A stretch of 64,000 bases of DNA from the IMG/VR virus record IMGVR_UViG_3300033997_000243, positions 248,001 to 312,000 of that record. The stretch is one strand, 5' to 3'. Each line of letters opens with the position of its first letter. Positions within the stretch are counted from its first letter, which is position 1. This DNA comes from a virus. This document shows, piece after piece, positions 57,946-64,000 of the stretch. A program made the position numbers and the translations under genes. The notes beneath the pieces are model-generated. The model ran no database searches and was not told where the DNA came from. It saw only the letters and a list, made by a program, of their open reading frames with translations.

Positions 57946-60177
57946 TTATTCGTCATCAGTATCGATTTTTTCTTTACTGCGTTTGACGATTTGATCTTTG
58001 TAGCGTTTCGGGCCTTTTCCACTTGCACAATGTTTAGAACACCATGTACGAATGTTTCCAGCTTTCTTCAAACCAACTCGCTCACAAACTTCGGTGATTT
58101 GTTTTTTACTACCAAGAACAAGAACTTTGAAATCTTCAAAGCTTAATTTTTTCGCACCATGCAGTGGAACATCTGGATGGAACTTTAAGTTGTTTCTTGT
58201 TCCATCTACATACCCAAGTTGTTTTAAATACTCAAAGGTATCAAAAACTGGATCGAATCCACGAGCACGACCGTCACCATCAGTAACCCAAACACGCGCC
58301 CAAACTTCACGGTTAGGAATACCACCGAGTTTGTTTTTGACAGTACGCAAACAGATGAAACGATAAATATCTTTACCGCCTTCAACAGTCACAGAATTTT
58401 CTTCCATGATACCTTTATCAAGAACAAAACCGTAAGGTGCAGATCCACGAGAAGTAGATTTTATACGAACGTCTGAGTTATGGCTAACAATTCCGTTAGT
58501 GATAATTGTATGCGTGTCAGGCATGTTTGCATCGTAAGTCTGCTCAGCTTCTTGATATTCAATATCGACAATTTCGTCAGTAAGATAATCGACATCGCAA
58601 GAAAGATCCAAGACAGAAACAGTATAAAAGTTCTCTACCTTTTCTAACTTTGAAAATACACAACTATCAAGAAGTAGTAACTGGAAATCTACTGCGTGTT
58701 GGTAGTGTCTGTGGGTATTAGTTACAGAACTATATCCTTTAATATAAGCACTAACAAGATCGGAAGATCCTGTCCTTATATTAAATGGAACTCCATGTAA
58801 GGAATCCAACTGACCTAAACCTACCTTGACGCCTGTATTATAAGCATCTTGATAATCAAGATCAGAATTGCTTGATACAGGTCTAGTAATTTCGTTTGAT
58901 GGTTTAATCAAAACAAATTTACCAACAGTCAAAGAATCAAGTCTAGCAAATTGATAGTTACTTGGTGATTTAGCTTGGTCATTAGCTAAAACCTGATGTC
59001 CATGTTTGCCGCGCAGTGTATAGCCATTTGATGTAGTAATTTTAATGATATTATCTACACCAGTATCGTCGAAGATTGTCGGAGATTCCAAACCGCATTT
59101 ACCTTGAATTTTAGGTAAAGAGTGTCTGAATTTTTCGTAGTATTCTTCAACAGATACCAACCCAAGTTCTGTTCTGATTCGAGTTTCAGGTGCCAGACAG
59201 AAAAATTTGAGCGCTTCCCCGGAAGGCTCATACTCAGGATTACCGTGCATAACAGCAGGACGTAAACGTAATTGGTTTACACCAAAAACAGTCATACGTT
59301 TTTTACGCATACCGCTTCGTACTTTTTTAATACCAGCAGCGTGCATACGTGCTTGTTCTGCCATAGCTTCATTACGATCATCATCATCTAAGCCTTCAGG
59401 CAACATGGCCGGATAACTATCAACGATTGATACTGCTTGCATAAAGCCATCTGGAGCAGGAATACGAATTTTATTTGTTTTAGTCAAATACTTGACATCG
59501 TACTTACCAGAAAACTTCTTTTTGTTTTCTTGCGTATGTTCGTAAACATACCAATACTTATCACCGATTTTTTGTACGTCAGGCAGTGCGCGACGAAGTT
59601 TTGCTTGGTAACGATAAAAATCTTCGCCAACATCAGGCATGTAGTAACGAATTTTTGGTTTAATCAACCAAGAACCAGTATCGTCATCTTTGATACCGAA
59701 TATTGTAGTAGCATCAGATTTTAATCCAAGCGCTTCCATCATGTTACCGATATATTCAATGTCGGTAGAGCCTTCGTAATCAAAAATACTGGCAGCAATT
59801 TTTCTGTTTAATTCATCAATAGCATTCTGAATCATACAGAGAAGAGTCATTGTCAATGTCGATTTACAGCTTTGTTCACCACCATAAATAGTGTACCAAC
59901 CGCCACCAACAATACCGCCATTAAGAAGTAAATCAAGAGCCAACAGCCCTGTGGACAATCTTTTTTCATCACGGTCAACCAAACTGCTTGAAAGGCCATA
60001 TTTCTTTTCAACACCATCAAGCAAATCATCGATGTCGTCAGCAGGAGAATAACCACGAGCATCTTCAATAGCAGAGTCTACAATTTCTTTGGCAGACTTG
60101 CCTTTTGATTTACCCTTTTTCTTTGACTCTTCTACAGCAACGTCATCATCAATGTCTAACTTTTTCTTTTTAGCCAT
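57946..60177 (-). CDS. RecA/UvsX recombinase interrupted by an intein
   Basis: A 743-residue precursor (about 502 after splicing) that would catalyse strand exchange. The P-loop reads YGGEQSCKST (about 98-107), with Cys where most P-loops have Gly; T4 UvsX also deviates here. FDYEGS supplies the catalytic Glu. VDSYPAML is the Walker B and RKKRMTVFGVNQLRL the following strand. GEALKFF/SDVRIKS is the region of the RecA KFYASVR motif, where the intein sits. The C-terminus after residue 568 is basic. The N-terminal 50 residues are charged. The next gene upstream encodes the likely ssDNA-binding partner. Confidence 0.9.
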   Translation of the reverse strand: MAKKKKLDIDDDVAVEESKKKGKSKGKSAKEIVDSAIEDARGYSPADDIDDLLDGVEKKYGLSSSLVDRDEKRLSTGLLALDLLLNGGIVGGGWYTIYGGEQSCKSTLTMTLLCMIQNAIDELNRKIAASIFDYEGSTDIEYIGNMMEALGLKSDATTIFGIKDDDTGSWLIKPKIRYYMPDVGEDFYRYQAKLRRALPDVQKIGDKYWYVYEHTQENKKKFSGKYDVKYLTKTNKIRIPAPDGFMQAVSIVDSYPAMLPEGLDDDDRNEAMAEQARMHAAGIKKVRSGMRKKRMTVFGVNQLRLRPAVMHGNPEYEPSGEALKFFCLAPETRIRTELGLVSVEEYYEKFRHSLPKIQGKCGLESPTIFDDTGVDNIIKITTSNGYTLRGKHGHQVLANDQAKSPSNYQFARLDSLTVGKFVLIKPSNEITRPVSSNSDLDYQDAYNTGVKVGLGQLDSLHGVPFNIRTGSSDLVSAYIKGYSSVTNTHRHYQHAVDFQLLLLDSCVFSKLEKVENFYTVSVLDLSCDVDYLTDEIVDIEYQEAEQTYDANMPDTHTIITNGIVSHNSDVRIKSTSRGSAPYGFVLDKGIMEENSVTVEGGKDIYRFICLRTVKNKLGGIPNREVWARVWVTDGDGRARGFDPVFDTFEYLKQLGYVDGTRNNLKFHPDVPLHGAKKLSFEDFKVLVLGSKKQITEVCERVGLKKAGNIRTWCSKHCASGKGPKRYKDQIVKRSKEKIDTDDE
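58477..59199 (-). mobile_element. Intein in the recombinase
   Basis: A 241-residue protein intron from Cys327 (CLAPETRIRT) to Asn567 (VSHN), before Ser. Block B is RGKHGHQVLAN. The middle (about residues 470-510, VSAYIKGYSSVTNTHRHYQH) looks like a decayed endonuclease remnant without an obvious LAGLIDADG pair. Inserted in ALKFF/SDVRI, a conserved RecA position. Confidence 0.92.
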
Positions 60178-60193
60178 TTTAAGAATCCAAGTT

Positions 60194-60215
60194 AGCGGCC
60201 AGTTTATTGGCCGCT
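60194..60215 (-). terminator. Hairpin between ssDNA-binding protein and recombinase genes
   Basis: AGCGGCCA-GTTTAT-TGGCCGCT, 8-bp perfect stem. No T tract on the minus strand. Could allow different levels of the two proteins. Confidence 0.5.
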
Positions 60216-60258
60216 CATTAAAACAAAATGCAGTTAACTAAATTTAATAGTCAAACAA

Positions 60259-61290
60259 CTATTTCTTTTTCTTCAGTTTTGAAGTTGTTTTCTTAACAGG
60301 CTTCTTGCCGGACTTTTTAGCAGGTTGGTCATCTTCGTCATCAAACTTTGAAGTTTTCTTGACAGGTTTCTTTTTCTTGGTCGGTTTGTCATCTTCATCT
60401 TCGTCGAATTTTGAAGATTTTTTACCAGACTTTTTCAGTGGCTTCTTGCCGGATTTTTTCTTGCTGCCAAGAGAATCTTCATCCTCTTCTTCATCTTCGT
60501 CATCGATGTCAGTACCACCAACAACTTTCATGCGTTTGAAATCTTCGTCGGCTTCTTCCTGTGATTTAATGCCAAGCTTTTCTACCAGTGAAGCATCTAA
60601 ACACCAAACAAGATATTTTGATTCTTCTTCTGTGATTGGAGAAAGTTCACCACGGTCAATGCTGTATTTATCACCACCAGCTTTATCATTGTCAAAGTTG
60701 ATTGCAAGATCAATACCGTACTTAGGATGGGTGATTGGGAAAGATTCTTTCTCACCAGTTTTCTTGTTTTTATGGATATTGCGCTTTTCGGCCTTCTGAA
60801 TTTTTTCAGCTAAAGAACCAGGAAGTGCAAGAACTCGAACAGGTGTCCAAGTTTTACTGCCTTGTTGAATAAAGCCAGTTTTCTTTTCTTCTGCCGAAAG
60901 TTTTTGTTTCATTGCAGCACGAGGCATGTCAGCTTGCAAGTCACGAACAATAGCGTTCGCATAATACTTAACGCTTGTTTGACAAGCTCCATCTTCGCCT
61001 TGAGAAAGTGAACAATATGGGCACGTTACACCTTTGCGTGGAACTTTTTCGTTTGTAGGATCAAATGCAATACACCAACGACTTACCTTGATTTCTTTGT
61101 TGTCTTTACCAGCAATGATTTTAATCCAGTGCTGTTTTAACGGCAGGATAGGAGTTTGTAAAAAACGAAATTCTGAAAAGTCTTGATTGGACACAAATTT
61201 GTGCATACCCAATACTTCGTCAATTCGAGCCTCGTCTTTGTACTTACTGTTTCCTGCTTTTGGGTCTATACTACCAAAACCACTTGCCAT
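60259..61290 (-). CDS. ssDNA-binding protein, gp32-like (probable)
   Basis: A 343-residue protein. The central domain (about 40-150) has FRFLQTPILPL, WCIAFDPTNEK and TCPYCSL, resembling the zinc-containing OB core of gp32-type proteins in T4-like phages. The C-terminal third alternates Asp/Glu runs with Lys runs (SKFDEDEDD, KKKKPVKKTSKF), unlike the purely acidic T4 tail. It is adjacent to the recombinase, its natural partner. GGAGAAA precedes the ATG. Confidence 0.65.
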   Translation of the reverse strand: MASGFGSIDPKAGNSKYKDEARIDEVLGMHKFVSNQDFSEFRFLQTPILPLKQHWIKIIAGKDNKEIKVSRWCIAFDPTNEKVPRKGVTCPYCSLSQGEDGACQTSVKYYANAIVRDLQADMPRAAMKQKLSAEEKKTGFIQQGSKTWTPVRVLALPGSLAEKIQKAEKRNIHKNKKTGEKESFPITHPKYGIDLAINFDNDKAGGDKYSIDRGELSPITEEESKYLVWCLDASLVEKLGIKSQEEADEDFKRMKVVGGTDIDDEDEEEDEDSLGSKKKSGKKPLKKSGKKSSKFDEDEDDKPTKKKKPVKKTSKFDDEDDQPAKKSGKKPVKKTTSKLKKKK

Positions 61291-61326
61291 TATTTTTCTC
61301 CGAGAATTGTATGAAGCTTCATCTTA

Positions 61327-61337
61327 TTATTTACAGT
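61327..61337 (-). promoter_or_regulatory. Late-promoter-like ACTGTAAATAA
   Basis: Minus-strand ACTGTAAATAA, 37 nt before the ssDNA-binding protein ATG. It overlaps the end of the upstream sigma gene. Confidence 0.55.
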
Positions 61338-62350
61338 TTAGACAGAGTATGCCGTTCCATTAACTCTAGCTCTGCCTCAGTAAATACCTCTGGTATCTCA
61401 AGCGTAAGTCTGGCCAATCCAAAAGGATCTGCTCTTTTTGCCATGAGATATAATCGCCTTAGTTCATGATCGACAGCATGTTCATCAGAAAGATCTTCTG
61501 TTTCTGCCGTAAGTAATTCATGTAAATTTCCATCTTCATCTTCACCCTGAGAAAGTAAGGTGTCCATTGAAGTTGAAAAGTTTACATTTGAACTATGACC
61601 ACCACTCAAAGTTTTCTTGTGGTTCTGTGGGATAACATAAGCTATTCCATATTCATGTTCAGAACTTGCACAAGTAAGACTGTTGAGAATCCAATACTTT
61701 ATATATGACGTTAAAGCGCCTTTGCTACTGTCATATTTGTTTAGTGCTACCACAACATTACGCAAAAAGTTTTGCACCACATCTTTGTAGTCGTAATTAT
61801 TTCCAGTGTTTGTATCAATCAAATGTTTTGCATGTGTATAACAAAACTTATGATACTGCTCAACAACACTGTTGAAATATTTGTAGAATAAGGCCAGATA
61901 CTCAGAAGGCTGAGTAATAGCAACGAAAACATCTTGTATACTATCTGCACCCAAAAGAGCTTTGTAAGGAACCATCCGATCACGATAAAAAATTCTTCGC
62001 TTTGGTTCGCTCATATAATGGAAATAAAGTTCCATGTATACGTCTTTGTATTCGGCTAAAAATTTCTTTATGAAAACATGAACAAAAGATCTTTCGATCT
62101 TGAGTTTTTTGATCAGCTCGAACTTACGAATGCGGTCAGGACAAACTATGGCTTGTGCCAAAATGTCTATGGTCTGAGATCTTTCAAGAGCACAAAACTT
62201 TCGTTTTTTGTTTTTTATAACAGCGGTTAGTAAATAGATAAGTTGACTGTCAAAGACATTTGTATGGATCACTATTGGTTCAAGTGCTTTATATAAAAGC
62301 GTGTCCATTATTTCTTGTATTTGACCGCCTGTTAAATTTTCTTTACTCAC
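61331..62350 (-). CDS. Sigma-70-like RNA polymerase sigma factor
   Basis: A 339-residue protein. About residues 170-235 show region 2: FCYTHAKHLIDT, DYKDVVQNFLRNVVVALNKYDSSKGALTSYIKYWILNSL (core binding and -10 contact). The N-terminal 160 residues are unfamiliar and helical. The C-terminus (FTEAELELMERHTLSKL) is short for region 4. It may be the late or middle sigma, analogous in role to T4 gp55. The start is a GTG with AAAGGAT upstream. A CTGTAAATAC site precedes it, so it may amplify its own class. Confidence 0.75.
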   Translation of the reverse strand: MSKENLTGGQIQEIMDTLLYKALEPIVIHTNVFDSQLIYLLTAVIKNKKRKFCALERSQTIDILAQAIVCPDRIRKFELIKKLKIERSFVHVFIKKFLAEYKDVYMELYFHYMSEPKRRIFYRDRMVPYKALLGADSIQDVFVAITQPSEYLALFYKYFNSVVEQYHKFCYTHAKHLIDTNTGNNYDYKDVVQNFLRNVVVALNKYDSSKGALTSYIKYWILNSLTCASSEHEYGIAYVIPQNHKKTLSGGHSSNVNFSTSMDTLLSQGEDEDGNLHELLTAETEDLSDEHAVDHELRRLYLMAKRADPFGLARLTLEIPEVFTEAELELMERHTLSKL

Positions 62351-62382
62351 ATAGAATCCTTTAACATTAAGCCCTTACCCTA

Positions 62383-62393
62383 GTATTTACAGT
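62383..62393 (-). promoter_or_regulatory. Late-promoter-like ACTGTAAATAC
   Basis: Minus-strand ACTGTAAATAC, 33 nt before the sigma GTG. Identical to the site at 23513. It is downstream of the terminator at 62413, so the sigma and ssDNA-binding genes would be transcribed from their own signals. Confidence 0.6.
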
Positions 62394-62412
62394 TTTACAA
62401 AAGCAGAGGCAA

Positions 62413-62443
62413 TAAAAAAAGGCAGCTTTTTAGGGCCGCCTTT
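62413..62443 (-). terminator. Terminator upstream of sigma gene
   Basis: Minus RNA AAAGGCGGC pairs with GCTGCCTTT via one G-U pair; T run follows. The wobble exists only on this strand, which supports the direction. Confidence 0.85.
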
Positions 62444-62450
62444 AACATTG

Positions 62451-63137
62451 CTATTGATTACTTTCTGACTTGGCTGAAATAAGCAGTCGTGCTTTCTTTG
62501 CATACAGTGTAATGTGTGTACGTAGAATATACATGCGTGTATCTGCATTATTCAAAGATTCTTTTTGCGATTTGTCATAGTTTTCAGCGGATTCTTTTAT
62601 ACCGCAACTTTTGAATGTTTCATCGGTAGAAAGAAAGAACGTACTTAATAACCAGCACAAGGTTCGCTTACCATTCGCATATTCACGAATACGTTTGGTT
62701 GCATCAACATCAGTAAAACAAGAGGTAAAGAAATCGCACACCCAATCGTTAATCGCATCACTTTCGCGTTGACGCTCAGCTCTTTGCACAACTTGTTGAG
62801 AACTTACGTTGGCTTGACTACGCGCAAGTTCAAGATCTTTCTTGCTTTGTTCAGCATTGATCTTGGCTTCATACTCTAAAGTTTTTACTCGCTCAGTAAG
62901 ACTCATTGCAAGTTGTTGCGTTGTTTTAAGAATTGTAAGTTCTTCAACTAATCGATTGTTTGCCGCGAATAACATTTCTTGTAGAACCGAAACTTTGTTG
63001 CAACTGATAGAAAGATCATTACTTTGTTTTTGAATAATGAAATTTTTATCACTAACAAGAGTTTCCAATTTGCTCACTTGATTTGAAAGATCAGAGATCA
63101 ATTTCATTTCTTGTGTTACGCCTTTAGTTTCTTCCAC
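62451..63137 (-). CDS. Coiled-coil protein, 228 aa
   Basis: Residues about 10-130 form a long heptad-repeat helix (ISDLSNQVSKLETLVSDK...), followed by a globular domain with a Cys/Phe-rich segment (DWVCDFFTSCF). The GTG at 63137 has AGGAGAAA upstream and fits better than the TTG at 63155. Function unknown. Confidence 0.75.
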   Translation of the reverse strand: MEETKGVTQEMKLISDLSNQVSKLETLVSDKNFIIQKQSNDLSISCNKVSVLQEMLFAANNRLVEELTILKTTQQLAMSLTERVKTLEYEAKINAEQSKKDLELARSQANVSSQQVVQRAERQRESDAINDWVCDFFTSCFTDVDATKRIREYANGKRTLCWLLSTFFLSTDETFKSCGIKESAENYDKSQKESLNNADTRMYILRTHITLYAKKARLLISAKSESNQ

Positions 63138-63148
63138 TTGTATTTCTC

Positions 63149-63430
63149 CTAGCAATCACATTTTGGTTTTAATTTGTGAGGTATTGGTTTCGCTTCGCTA
63201 ACTGCTCCGCATATTGTGCATTTATTGATCCAACCATCTGCCGTAACTGATGTAGTGCAATTAGCGCAAGCTGATTGACCTGTCGGCCCAGTTAATGGTT
63301 TAGCTTGAGCAACTGAATCACTACCGATAGAAGTGACCAACTTTTTTGCACCACTAGCTATTTTGTCTGTAATGTTTACTGCAAAAGATTTAATTGCTGC
63401 CCTACGTCTAGCGCAACCTGAACAAGCCAT
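63149..63430 (-). CDS. Cys-rich zinc-binding protein, 93 aa
   Basis: CSGC at the start, then CANC...CTIC (a zinc ribbon) and a CDC end. Small, basic N-terminus. AGGTGAT precedes the ATG. Probably binds one or two zinc ions; may act on nucleic acid. Function unknown. Confidence 0.75.
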   Translation of the reverse strand: MACSGCARRRAAIKSFAVNITDKIASGAKKLVTSIGSDSVAQAKPLTGPTGQSACANCTTSVTADGWINKCTICGAVSEAKPIPHKLKPKCDC

Positions 63431-63440
63431 TTTATATCAC

Positions 63441-64000
63441 CTACCAATTTTTCTTAACTAATTCTTCGGCCAACGCAACACAGTGTTTGCATAAACCAAC
63501 TGCATTTCCAGGATTGGTAAAAGTCGGTGGATCACCATTACCATAAACCAATTTACTTGCGCCATGTAAAGCATTTGCGTATTCCCAAGTAAAAACATAG
63601 TTTTCGCACGGACAGCTTACAAGAACTCGACGCTGTTTATTAATCGGATCTGTTTGACTATCAAGTCCAATTATATAAAGCTTGTGATCTCTTCTTGTTT
63701 TATTCGGACGATAAGGATCTACGGAATAGGCAACTGCTTCAACAGCAGGTAATCCACTTTTAGTTTTCTTACGAACCAATTTGCTTATAATAACGTGCTT
63801 GGCGTTATGTTTGAAAAGTGGTGGAGTACCACGCAACAATTCTTTCAAGCTTTTACCTTTACGTGTAAGAACTGTGTCAGGTAATTGTTGAACAATGCCA
63901 GCATTTTGTTTTAATGGAACGACACGGACAACTCGATCTTTAAGTTCAATTCTTTTTGTCTTAGCTTTGTCAGCTGAAGTAGGTTTCTTTTGCGCTGTTT
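63441..64000 (-). CDS. SWIM-like zinc-finger protein, N-terminus outside window
   Basis: At least 186 residues are visible and the frame is open to the right edge, so the start lies outside. SCPCENYVFTWEYA and, later, GLCKHCVALAEELV give the CxC...CxH pattern of a SWIM finger, a DNA- or protein-binding module. The N-terminal visible part is basic. An internal TTG at 63848 is not the real start. Role unknown. Confidence 0.7.
   Translation of the reverse strand, partial: TAQKKPTSADKAKTKRIELKDRVVRVVPLKQNAGIVQQLPDTVLTRKGKSLKELLRGTPPLFKHNAKHVIISKLVRKKTKSGLPAVEAVAYSVDPYRPNKTRRDHKLYIIGLDSQTDPINKQRRVLVSCPCENYVFTWEYANALHGASKLVYGNGDPPTFTNPGNAVGLCKHCVALAEELVKKNW

Overview
This window looks like part of a large, AT-rich, tailed-phage genome (a T4-like or jumbo myovirus-type virus, probably infecting a gammaproteobacterium). 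The evidence is a terminase large subunit next to a portal protein, phage-style replication genes, several sigma-like proteins, dozens of short unknown genes, and a tRNA-Gly(UCC) that closely resembles enterobacterial glyT as I remember it. I could not run searches, so family calls rest on motifs read by eye. About 80 genes are on the minus strand, many joined by ATGA-type stop/start overlaps. Only one gene (51970-52173) is on the plus strand. No CRISPR array, insertion sequence or integrase was seen.

Layout. From 1 to 9.3 kb: the start of a 5'-3' exonuclease at the left edge, small genes, the portal gene, and a terminase gene split by an intein in its ATP-binding loop. From 9.2 to 20.6 kb: replication and DNA topology, with a DnaB-type helicase, a sigma-like protein, an HNH endonuclease wedged between overlapping genes, and the two subunits of a type IIA topoisomerase. 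From 20.6 to 29.3 kb: an unusual block of very acidic (poly-Glu) and very basic (Lys/Ala/Pro) proteins carrying SAP-like repeats, which may bind or organise DNA. From 29.3 to 52 kb: an accessory region of small unknown genes. It also encodes a NADAR protein, a UvdE-type repair nuclease, a FliA-like sigma factor, a 2OG-Fe(II) oxygenase and several membrane proteins.

From 52.2 to 57.9 kb lies a thymidylate kinase gene, then about 2 kb rich in inverted repeats with the tRNA, a few small genes and a Nudix-like protein. From 57.9 to 64 kb: a RecA/UvsX recombinase with a second intein, a gp32-like ssDNA-binding protein, another sigma factor, a coiled-coil protein and two zinc-binding proteins, the last running off the right edge.

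Control signals form two sets. Nine copies of a repeated minus-strand element (box GTGTGTCAAAAAT, 28-30 bp, then TATAAT) lie in front of genes, eight of them in the accessory region and one before the topoisomerase A subunit. They look like early promoters read by host sigma-70, and four are followed by a related leader stem-loop. A second motif, CTGTAAATA, similar to the T4 late promoter TATAAATA, lies 25-37 nt before the start codons of the portal, ssDNA-binding, sigma and one nucleoid-like gene. A simple model is early transcription by host polymerase, then phage sigma factors redirecting polymerase to the CTGTAAATA promoters.
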